Notes under the pieces: model-generated
Seen by the model: only the letters and a program-made list of their open reading frames with translations
Database searches by the model: none
Told to the model about the DNA's origin: nothing
Shown: in pieces, positions 7,249-13,715 of the stretch
Numbering within the stretch: the first letter of the stretch is position 1
Layout: each line of letters opens with the position of its first letter
Assembly (NCBI GenBank): GCA_029550985.1
Contig: JAKPGH010000071.1
Span: forward strand, 1-16,703
From: Bacillota bacterium
GTDB taxonomy: Bacteria > Bacillota > Clostridia > Oscillospirales > Ruminococcaceae
Length of the DNA: 16,703 nucleotides
Reading direction: 5' to 3'
Made by a program: the position numbers and the translations under genes

Positions 7249-8301
7249 GTGAAAAGCAGACTGTTGGCGGTGCTTTGCCTGTTTGTACTGCTTTGCGCCT
7301 GCACCCCTGTCCCCACCAATCAGGGAAGGGTATGGCAGATGTACGGCACCAACGCCAATTCCGCCCCCGATACTGTCCTGCCGCCCCGGGGAGATGCCCG
7401 GGAGATGGCCTTCGTCATCTCAAAGGATGCCTCCGAGGTTCTTCGGGCGGCAGCCGCTTACTTTTGCAAGGAGCTGGGAGGCATCAGTCAGGGCTCCATC
7501 CAAATGACGGTGGTGGAAAGCGAATCGCCCCAAAACCTGCTGCTCAATGGCGAGGCTCAGGTCGGCTTTTTGGACCAAAAAGGGCAGTTGAGCTTTTCCA
7601 GGCCCTTGCAGGCGACGGCCTCCTCTTTTCTGTACACCGGTTACCGGAATTTTACCATGCGGGCCAACGCGTCCGAAACCCTTTCCCTGTTGGGCAGGTC
7701 CCTAAAAGAGGAGGAGGACTTGGTTCCTCTGGCGGCCTTTTATCAGGGAACCCGGCATTTTGTAACGGACTTCCCAGTCACCAACTATCTGCATTTGGAA
7801 GGCGCCGCCATGGCGGTGGGGGAGGACCCGGAGCTGCAGCAAGCGTTGGGAAGGCTCGGAGTTCGAACGGTCAATGCCTTTACCATGCAGGAAAAATTAA
7901 AGCTTTATGAAGAGGACGAGATATCGGGCCTGGAGGTTACCCTGGAGGAGCTGGCCGCCCTGTCGGAGCTTCCCAAAGATTCCTACCTTTTGCTTTGCGG
8001 ACACCATACGGTGCCGGTATGGCTGCTGGCCCGCGCCGACTTTTTGGACAGCCTTTCGCCGGCCCAGCAGGCGGGAATTCAGGAGCTTTGCGCCTATCTG
8101 TTCAATTTCATCGACGACCGGCAGGTGGAACGGGAGCAGCAGCTTCTCAACGAAATCGGTATTCCCGGCCTGAGCATGCTCACCGACTTTTCCAATGTGC
8201 GCAACCGGGTGTTCAATACCCTGGAGCCGTTGAGCAGCGATGCTCCTGCTTCGGAGATAGTGGCCCGGGATTTGGTGAACATCATGCGCCGCATCACCTA
8301 A
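7249..8301 (+). CDS. TRAP-type (DctP-like) solute-binding lipoprotein
   Basis: 350 residues. The GTG at 7249 is preferred because AAAGGTGG/AAGG lies just upstream; an ATG at 7225 has no ribosome-binding site. The N-terminus is a lipoprotein signal: KSRLLAVLCLFVLLCAC, with Cys18 as the probable lipidated residue (lipobox LCAC, slightly atypical). The mature part resembles periplasmic TRAP-transporter binding proteins: an early strand-helix (AFVISKDASEVLRAAAAYF), a middle FSRPLQATASSFLY region, and a late helix DFLDSLSPAQQAGIQE that recalls DctP FWDSLSPEDQ-type helices. It should be anchored on the outer face of the membrane and bind a small ligand. No TRAP membrane subunits (DctQ/DctM) are adjacent, so partner and ligand are unknown. 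The family call is moderate. Confidence 0.75.
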   Translation: MKSRLLAVLCLFVLLCACTPVPTNQGRVWQMYGTNANSAPDTVLPPRGDAREMAFVISKDASEVLRAAAAYFCKELGGISQGSIQMTVVESESPQNLLLNGEAQVGFLDQKGQLSFSRPLQATASSFLYTGYRNFTMRANASETLSLLGRSLKEEEDLVPLAAFYQGTRHFVTDFPVTNYLHLEGAAMAVGEDPELQQALGRLGVRTVNAFTMQEKLKLYEEDEISGLEVTLEELAALSELPKDSYLLLCGHHTVPVWLLARADFLDSLSPAQQAGIQELCAYLFNFIDDRQVEREQQLLNEIGIPGLSMLTDFSNVRNRVFNTLEPLSSDAPASEIVARDLVNIMRRIT

Positions 8302-8367
8302 GCTGTGATACATTAAAATTGTAAGAGGGACAGGAACGAGAGCATCACAGTCCCCGGGAGGATTCCA

Positions 8368-9654
8368 ATGATGAGCAAACCGCTGGCAGACCGGCTGAGG
8401 CCCCAGACGTTGGACGAAGTTGTGGGCCAGAAGGAACTGATAGGCCCCGGTTCCTTGCTGCGCAAAGTGGTGGAAAGCGGCCGGGTGCCCAATTTGATTT
8501 TCTACGGCCCATCCGGCGTGGGAAAGACCACGGTGGCCCGGATTATCGCCGGCTCGGTGGGGAAAAAGCTCCACAAGCTCAACGGCACCACCGCCTCCAC
8601 CGCCGACATCCGGGCGGTGCTGGAAGAACTGGACACCATCGACGGGCGCAACGGGGTCATCCTCTATCTGGACGAAATCCAGTATTTCAATAAGAAGCAG
8701 CAGCAGACGCTGTTGGAATACATCGAGACGGGGGAAATCACCCTCATCGCCTCCACCACCGAAAACCCCTATTTTTACATTTACAACGCCATCCTCAGCC
8801 GTTCCACCGTCTTTGAATTCAAGCCGGTGGAGCCCGAGGAAGTGAAAAAGGCCATCCGCCGGGCGCTGGACATTTTGGGCAAGGAGTCGGGGGAGACCCC
8901 TCAAATGGACGATGAGGTGCTCCACTATCTGGCGGTCACCTGCGGCGGCGACGTGCGAAAAGCACTCGGCGCCACCGAACTGTGTTGGCTGGCCGCAACC
9001 TCCAAAGACGGGGTCCGCACCATCCGGATGGAGGACGCCAAACAGGTCAGCCAACGCAGCAATATGCGGTATGACCGGAATGGCGACGAGCACTATGACA
9101 TTCTTTCCGCTTTTCAGAAATCCATTCGCGGCTCCGATGAAAATGCCGCCCTTCATTATTTGGCGCGCCTGCTTTCGGCGGGGGATTTGCTGTCGGCTTG
9201 CCGCCGGCTGCTGGTCATCGCCGCCGAGGACATCGGCCTTGCCTATCCCCAGGCCATCACCATCGTCAAGTCCTGCGTGGACGCGGCCCTTCAGCTTGGC
9301 CTGCCAGAAGCCCAGCTTCCCCTGGCCGAGGCGGTGGTGTTGCTGGCAACCGCCCCCAAATCCAACTCCTGCGCCAAAGCCATCTGGGCCGCCATGGACG
9401 ACATCAAAAACACAGAGATTGGCTCCATTCCCATGACGCTGCGGGACACCCATTACAGCGGCGCCCAAAAACTGGGCAGGGGAGGGTACCGGTACCCCCA
9501 CGACTATCCCAACCACTATGTGGAGCAGCAGTATCTGCCCGATGCGCTGGCAGGCAGAGTGTATTACGAGTTCGGGGACAACAAAAACGAGCAGGCCGCC
9601 AAAGCCTACCGGGAAAAAATCACCGGCAGGAAGATGGAGAACAAATCGGAGTAA
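8368..9654 (+). CDS. rarA: Replication-associated recombination protein A (RarA/MgsA AAA+ ATPase)
   Basis: 428 residues. The ATG at 8368 follows GGGAGG by 7 nt; a second ATG is adjacent. AAA+ features: a leading PLADRLRPQTLDEVVGQ, Walker A GPSGVGKT (47-54), Walker B ILYLDEI (98-104), sensor-1 IASTTENP (127-134) and the arginine-finger region LSRS (Arg145). The C-terminal part (ISAFQKSIRGSD-like, AAEDIGLAYPQ, HYSGAQKLGRGGY) is the tetramerisation/clamp-loader-like domain specific to RarA. It acts at stalled replication forks together with SSB and RecA pathways. It follows the lipoprotein gene by 66 nt with no terminator between, so co-transcription is possible but functionally unexplained. Confidence 0.97.
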   Translation: MMSKPLADRLRPQTLDEVVGQKELIGPGSLLRKVVESGRVPNLIFYGPSGVGKTTVARIIAGSVGKKLHKLNGTTASTADIRAVLEELDTIDGRNGVILYLDEIQYFNKKQQQTLLEYIETGEITLIASTTENPYFYIYNAILSRSTVFEFKPVEPEEVKKAIRRALDILGKESGETPQMDDEVLHYLAVTCGGDVRKALGATELCWLAATSKDGVRTIRMEDAKQVSQRSNMRYDRNGDEHYDILSAFQKSIRGSDENAALHYLARLLSAGDLLSACRRLLVIAAEDIGLAYPQAITIVKSCVDAALQLGLPEAQLPLAEAVVLLATAPKSNSCAKAIWAAMDDIKNTEIGSIPMTLRDTHYSGAQKLGRGGYRYPHDYPNHYVEQQYLPDALAGRVYYEFGDNKNEQAAKAYREKITGRKMENKSE

Positions 9655-9674
9655 CCCGCTTTTCAGCGTGTGAT

Positions 9675-9706
9675 AAAAGAGGCGTGTGCATGCACACGCC
9701 TCTTTT
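9675..9706. terminator. Bidirectional terminator between rarA and adenine deaminase
   Basis: A perfect 32-bp palindrome with 16-nt arms (AAAAGAGGCGTGTGCA and its complement), starting 21 nt after the rarA stop. A-rich on one side and T-rich on the other, it can end transcripts from both directions. The rest of the gap to 9794 shows only two small hairpins (9731-9748, 9755-9768) and no gene. Confidence 0.85.
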
Positions 9707-9794
9707 GTTCCTGCTTTGGCCCACCTAGATGTCAATGCCACGATTGACGCCGTGACTGCGGTTGCAGTGGGCTGTGCCTTTTGCGCTGGGACAA

Positions 9795-11480
9795 TCAGTC
9801 TCCCAGAAAGGTAAAGGTGCTGACGTGGAAGATGCCCATATCCGTCACTCGGATTTCCGGCAGGACGGGCAGAGCCAAAAAACTCAACGTTACCAGAGGG
9901 TCGATGTCTTGGGGAATGCCGGCCTGACGGAGCTGCTCCAGCATCTTCTCCAGCTCAGGGAGAAATTCCTCCGCCGGCAGGTCGGTCATCAGCCCGTAGG
10001 CGGGCAGGCGCAGGGAGGCGGTTACCTTGCCCTTCTGCACCAGAGCCACGCCACCCTGTATCCGTTCCAGCTCCCCGATGGCCACCAGCATGTCCTGGTC
10101 GTTGGTGCCCACCACAATCAGGTTGTGGGAGTCGTGGCCCACCGTGGTGGCGACGGCGCCGTCCCGCAGGCCGTAGCCTGCCAGCAATCCCACCCCCACG
10201 TTTCCGGTGGCGTGATGCCGCTCCAATACGGCCAGCTTGCAAAGCTGCCCTTGCTCCAGTTGGCGAAGTGCTTCTTCCTGGGACAACAGCAGCTTACGGG
10301 TGACAATCTGCCCGCCCAGCACCTCCACTACGGGGAAGGGGTCCAAAGAGGGCAGAGCCAGGTCCTTTTGCTGAACGGGAGCCAAATTCACCGATTTTGG
10401 GAAGGAGCCGGTTCCGGTATTGGCCGCCACCTGGTCCGGGTCGACCGGGACGCCGTCCTTGTAAACGGCCTGAACCGAGACCTCTTCCAGGTTGTCCAGC
10501 ACCACCAAGTCGGCCCGGTAGCCGGGAGCCACGGCCCCCAAATCGTAAAGCCGGAAGATATGGGCCGCGTTGATGGTTGCCATCCGGTAGGCGTCCGCCA
10601 CGGGAAGCCCCAAGGCGATGGCCTTGCGCAGACAGTGGCGGATGCTGCCTTCCCGGCGCAGGTCCGCCAGGTGCTTGTCGTCGGAGCAGAAGGCGGCGAA
10701 GCGAGGGGAGATTCCTCTTTGGATAAAGCCGGACAAAATGGCCTCCAGATTGCGGGAGGCGCTGCCCTCCCGGACCAGGATGGCCTGACCAAGGCGCATT
10801 TTTTCCAGCGCTTCCGCAAAGGTGGTGCTCTCATGGTCGTTGCTGATGCCGGCCGCAACGTAAGCACAAAGCTCCCGTCCGGTTAATCGGGGAGCGTGAC
10901 CGTCCACCACTCTTCCCTGAGCCATGGCCAGTTTTTCCATCTTATCGGTTTTGCAGGTCACCACTCCCGGATAATCCATCATCTCTCCCAGCCCCAGCAC
11001 CCGGCTTTCTTCCAACAGGGGAGCCAAATCGCCGGCGGAAAGAATAGCTCCCGCGTGTTCAAAGGGAGTGGCGGGGACGCAGGAGGGAAGCTGCACATAG
11101 TAGTTGATGGGCAACGATTGGGTGGATTCCAGCATAAAGCGGATTCCCGCGACCCCAGCCACGTTGGCAACCTCGTGGGGGTCGGTAATCAGGGTGGTGA
11201 CGCCGTGGCGCAGTTCCTCCGCGCAGTAAGCGGGGGGAGTCACCATCGAGGATTCCACGTGACAATGGGAATTGATAAAACCGGGCACCAGATAACGCCC
11301 GGCAAGGTCCACAACCTCGGCGGCATCGCTGTAGTTTCCAAGGGCGGCAATCCGTCCATCGGCAATGGCCACGTCCGTTTCGATGATTTCGCCTGTAAAT
11401 ACATTGAATACCCGAGCGTTTTTCAGAATGCAATCTGCAGGCTCTTTGCCTGTTGCCACCCGGATTAATCTCTGATTCAT
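9795..11480 (-). CDS. ade: Adenine deaminase
   Basis: 561 residues, the usual length for AdeC-type adenine deaminases. It deaminates adenine to hypoxanthine in the cytoplasm for purine salvage. Amidohydrolase metal motifs are visible: SHCHVESSM (His72, His74), TDPHEVANVAG (100-110), LGEMMDYPGV, DGHAP (His195), SNDHEST (His216) and CSDDKH (266-271). The C-terminal third has the GHDSHNLIVVG segment typical of the adenine-deaminase C-terminal domain. The ATG at 11480 was chosen because its product MNQRLIRVATG matches the family's N-terminus; AAAGGCGG lies 10 nt upstream. No purine-riboswitch core was recognised in the short upstream region; a TATACT sits nearby but with no good -35. It converges on rarA. 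Confidence 0.95.
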   Translation of the reverse strand: MNQRLIRVATGKEPADCILKNARVFNVFTGEIIETDVAIADGRIAALGNYSDAAEVVDLAGRYLVPGFINSHCHVESSMVTPPAYCAEELRHGVTTLITDPHEVANVAGVAGIRFMLESTQSLPINYYVQLPSCVPATPFEHAGAILSAGDLAPLLEESRVLGLGEMMDYPGVVTCKTDKMEKLAMAQGRVVDGHAPRLTGRELCAYVAAGISNDHESTTFAEALEKMRLGQAILVREGSASRNLEAILSGFIQRGISPRFAAFCSDDKHLADLRREGSIRHCLRKAIALGLPVADAYRMATINAAHIFRLYDLGAVAPGYRADLVVLDNLEEVSVQAVYKDGVPVDPDQVAANTGTGSFPKSVNLAPVQQKDLALPSLDPFPVVEVLGGQIVTRKLLLSQEEALRQLEQGQLCKLAVLERHHATGNVGVGLLAGYGLRDGAVATTVGHDSHNLIVVGTNDQDMLVAIGELERIQGGVALVQKGKVTASLRLPAYGLMTDLPAEEFLPELEKMLEQLRQAGIPQDIDPLVTLSFLALPVLPEIRVTDMGIFHVSTFTFLGD

Positions 11481-11624
11481 TTGACCATGTCCGCCTTTCG
11501 CAGTATAATGCAATTGTATTTTAGCTATCTTATCACAACGCCCCATAAAAAGGCAATCTTTTCATTCAAAGAGAATGCGGGAAAATGTCATAAATTTAAT
11601 TTGGGAAAAAATCTCTTTCTTTAG

Positions 11625-11653
11625 TTGACAAGGTGGAAGGTTGATGATATAAT
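11625..11653 (+). promoter_or_regulatory. Consensus sigma-A promoter of the tRNA unit
   Basis: TTGACA (11625-11630), 17 nt, TATAAT (11648-11653): a full match to the vegetative consensus, ending 12 nt upstream of the first tRNA base. Such perfect promoters are typical of stable RNA genes. Confidence 0.95.
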
Positions 11654-11665
11654 AAGTTTCGCTGC

Positions 11666-11741
11666 GCTGGTGTAGCTCAGTTGGTAGAGCAGCTGATTTG
11701 TAATCAGCAGGTCGGGGGTTCGAGTCCGTCCACCAGCTCCA
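11666..11741 (+). tRNA. tRNA-Thr (anticodon UGU)
   Basis: 76 nt with encoded CCA (11739-11741). Acceptor arms GCTGGTG and CACCAGC pair fully. The D-arm TAGCTCAGTTGGTAGAGC is canonical. The anticodon stem GCTGA/TCAGC encloses loop TTTGTAA, with anticodon TGT at 11699-11701 (reads ACA and related Thr codons). The T-arm contains GGTTCGAGTCC. Confidence 0.97.
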
Positions 11742-11779
11742 CCGCTGGGTAAAGCACAGCGGATTTGGCTGGAAGTTAT

Positions 11780-11864
11780 GGGAGATTTCCCGAGTGGCCA
11801 AAGGGGGCAGACTGTAAATCTGTTGGCATTGCCTTCGGTGGTTCGAATCCACCATCTCCCACCA
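11780..11864 (+). tRNA. tRNA-Tyr (anticodon GUA)
   Basis: 85 nt with encoded CCA (11862-11864). Acceptor arms GGGAGAT and ATCTCCC pair over 7 bp. The anticodon loop CTGTAAA contains GTA at 11814-11816. A long class II variable arm precedes the T-arm GGTGGTTCGAATCCACC, as expected of bacterial tRNA-Tyr. It is 38 nt after tRNA-Thr and probably in the same transcript. Confidence 0.97.
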
Positions 11865-11902
11865 AACGAGGAGCCTGTGATTTCACAGGCTCCTCGTTGT
11901 TT
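11865..11902 (+). terminator. First terminator after the tRNA unit
   Basis: A perfect 16-bp stem (11865-11880 with 11883-11898) with only a TT between the arms, beginning right after the CCA of tRNA-Tyr and followed by GTTTC. Strong stem, modest T-tract. Confidence 0.8.
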
Positions 11903-11920
11903 CATCGAAAAAACATTGCG

Positions 11921-11960
11921 AAGAGGTCGAATCAAAGCATTCGGCCTCTTTTTTCTTTTT
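11921..11960 (+). terminator. Second, strong terminator
   Basis: A 12-bp stem AAGAGGTCGAAT / ATTCGGCCTCTT (one G-U), loop CAAAGC, followed by TTTTTTCTTTTT. A textbook rho-independent terminator only 18 nt after the first hairpin. It may be a backup for the tRNA unit or a relic of a gene lost here. Confidence 0.9.
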
Positions 11961-12012
11961 ACCTCTTTTGCTGACGGTAAAGACAAAAAACATTCTTCCA
12001 AAATGATTATTT

Positions 12013-12237
12013 ATGGAACTGACCTCAGGCAGTGTAGCCATCGTCGATTTGTCCAACAAGCTGGAAACCGCGCGCTTCTATAGTCTCCGGGATGAAAACC
12101 TGTTCAAAACGGCCATCACCGACGGTGATTATGTGATCTGGGGAAACGGAGAAGTCCAGGTTACAACCAAAGAACTGATTAATGTTCTGCTGCTAGGTAA
12201 CGGGAATATCGGAGGTGATGAGCATGCAAAACTATGA
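12013..12237 (+). pseudogene. DUF2442-like protein, N-terminally short (probable remnant)
   Basis: 74 residues from an ATG at 12013 with no ribosome-binding site; an in-frame stop (TGA 12004-12006) lies just upstream. The text SVAIVDLSNKLET, FYSLRDENLFKTAITDG and VIWGNGEVQV follows the DUF2442 pattern (DG..V.VDL....f..LrD...F..v..d...v.W.ng). Family members carry an additional N-terminal strand pair of about 15-25 residues, missing here, so this is probably a truncated copy. DUF2442 proteins often accompany DUF4160 in toxin-antitoxin-like pairs; no DUF4160 partner is seen. It overlaps the next gene's start by 14 nt, an operon-like arrangement that survives although the 5' part is gone. Confidence 0.6.
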
Positions 12238-12565
12238 GAAAATTATCGAACCGCTCCAGGAGCAGAAATACACGCAGGCAACCGCTCTTTTAAGTAGGTT
12301 TTGTGTCAGCTATATGGACGAGCAGGATTTTGCCCAATTGGAGGAATGTCTTGCCCAAATACCCGACGAAGTCAAGCGCAAGTCGGGGCAGCTGTGCTTT
12401 TTGGAAGTTTCCGCGGAACTGCGCCGTGGCCCGAAAGCAGCAGCTTCAATTCGCTTTGGGCAAATACCACCAGCGCCTCCGCTTTCTGTTGCATCAGCGC
12501 GTCCTTTTGGAGGGTCAAGCGGTCAAACAAGTCCCGAATCTCGCCGAAATTGGAAATTCTTCTAA
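12224..12565 (+). pseudogene. Helical-repeat (MalT/TPR-like) protein fragment, 3' truncated
   Basis: The ATG at 12224 follows a near-perfect GGAGGTGAT by a good spacing, so a real translation start exists. The first ~68 residues (MQNYEKIIEPLQEQKYTQAT..., then YMDEQDFAQLEECLAQIPDEV and QLCFLEVSAELRRG) look genuine and helical. They resemble one repeat of the MalT/LuxR-regulator helical region ('...LE.WL..LP.E.....RL.LL.A..L...G'). From about 12430 the frame becomes Pro/Ser/Arg-rich antisense of the opposing dynamin-like gene and ends at 12565; this part has no coding character. The gene therefore seems cut at about 12430. Its relation to the MalT-like gene at 15559 is unknown. Confidence 0.55.
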
Positions 12566-13679
12566 GCTGCTCCTCAGTGGGTGCTCCGTGGCAGCCAAGT
12601 TGGCGGAGCACCAGTGTTTCCTGCTCTGTATATTCCCCTGCGCTCTTGCCGAGCATTCCCTCCACCAGCGCCGATACAAACACCGGCTTTTCGCAATGCT
12701 CGATGACTTCCAACGCCACGGGGGGATACCCCTCCCGGCGCAGGGCGCGGACCGATTGTTCCACCGCCATGCGGGCGTGGGCGCACAGCTCCGCCGCCGA
12801 AGCGTCGATGGCCTCCTCCAGGGAGTTAAAGTCGGGCAGGGCGTCGATGAGCACGCTGTCAAACTGGCTGCCCACCAGCACCAGACTCTTAATTCCCTTA
12901 TGGGGCAGCTGCAGCGCAAGCAGCTTAAGGTCGCTTGCGTCCAAAAAACAGCTGCTGCGGGAAAGCAGAAACGCCACGTCGCAGGATTCCAGGTACCGGC
13001 GCGTCTTTTCGGTGCGGGAATACAGCGGGTCGTTGAGCCCCGGCGTGTCCACCACCGATATTCCTTTCAAACCCTCGGCCTTTACCTGCAACGTCAGGCT
13101 CTTTACCGCCGGGGTGTAGACGCCGTCCTCGCCGATGTAATCGTTCAGCCGCTTGGACAGTTCGGCGTTCTGCTCCAAATCCAAGATTTCGTGCCGGAGA
13201 GAAAAACACCGCTCCAGCGGGGTATTGACGGATTGCGCCAGGCCCACCGTGTCCCGGGCAGCCCGTGCCTGCGGCGTGGCCAGCTGGGAATGGGCAAGTT
13301 TATTCAGGCTTTCCCACTCTTCGGCGGAGAGGTAGTCGACCAGAAGGCGGTTCTGCTCCCCATATTCGATGCGGGTCAACACCGAGGTTTTGGGGGTGCA
13401 GGCGCTGGGCAGAACCGGATTGCCGTCAAACAACAGCGTGTTGAGAAACGAGGATTTGCCAGCCTTGACCTGCCCGATGACGGCAACCTCCAGTTTGCGG
13501 TTTTCCCGGAAGAAGTCATTTACCTTTTCGGCAAACTGTCGGCGGAATTCCTCCACCCGGCGAGCAGCAGGCTGGTTCTGGTATTTGCGCATAGCTTCGC
13601 TCAGTTTACCAAGATAAGCGGAAAATCCCTCTATCTGCCGTTGCTGTCTCTCGGTTTTGCGCACCATTCCTATGTACAT
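12372..13679 (-). CDS. Dynamin-like GTPase (second gene of the pair)
   Basis: 435 residues. An N-terminal helical part (1-62) rich in Lys/Arg/Gln leads to a dynamin-family GTPase domain: G1 GQVKAGKSS (69-77), switch-1 region TPKTSVLT (95-102, candidate G2 Thr), G3 DTPG (211-214), and G4 read as GSQFD (270-274), which keeps the Asp but lacks the usual (T/N)KxD. The remainder is helical, about 160 residues. The product is short for a bacterial dynamin-like protein (usually about 550-600), and the last ~19 residues (GHGAVPRKL...) run into sequence antisense to the truncated gene at 12224, so the natural 3' end may be lost. Start uncertain: ATG 13679 has AAAGG only 1 nt away, ATG 13667 has AGGA adjacent. 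It lies 36 nt after its dynamin neighbour, in the same reading frame. Confidence 0.85.
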   Translation of the reverse strand: MYIGMVRKTERQQRQIEGFSAYLGKLSEAMRKYQNQPAARRVEEFRRQFAEKVNDFFRENRKLEVAVIGQVKAGKSSFLNTLLFDGNPVLPSACTPKTSVLTRIEYGEQNRLLVDYLSAEEWESLNKLAHSQLATPQARAARDTVGLAQSVNTPLERCFSLRHEILDLEQNAELSKRLNDYIGEDGVYTPAVKSLTLQVKAEGLKGISVVDTPGLNDPLYSRTEKTRRYLESCDVAFLLSRSSCFLDASDLKLLALQLPHKGIKSLVLVGSQFDSVLIDALPDFNSLEEAIDASAAELCAHARMAVEQSVRALRREGYPPVALEVIEHCEKPVFVSALVEGMLGKSAGEYTEQETLVLRQLGCHGAPTEEQLRRISNFGEIRDLFDRLTLQKDALMQQKAEALVVFAQSELKLLLSGHGAVPRKLPKSTAAPTCA

Positions 13680-13715
13680 ACCTTTCTGACGAAAAAATAG
13701 GCTGCCCCAGCTCTT

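Noticed and set aside
7897..9741. A 614-codon open frame on the minus strand across the lipoprotein gene end and rarA
   Set aside because: It is antisense to clear RarA motifs, is rich in Gly/His/Val with no domain, and has no credible start; a by-product of GC-rich codon usage.
9762..10886. A 374-codon plus-strand open frame within the adenine deaminase gene
   Set aside because: Antisense to the amidohydrolase motifs; composition (Gln/His/Gly-rich) typical of a shadow frame.
11481..11624. Purine riboswitch upstream of the adenine deaminase gene
   Set aside because: No purine-aptamer core or terminator/antiterminator arrangement could be recognised, and the probable leader is short.
12303..13700. 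A 465-codon plus-strand open frame over the second dynamin gene
   Set aside because: The opposite strand carries the GTPase motifs; this frame has no recognisable protein features and no RBS.
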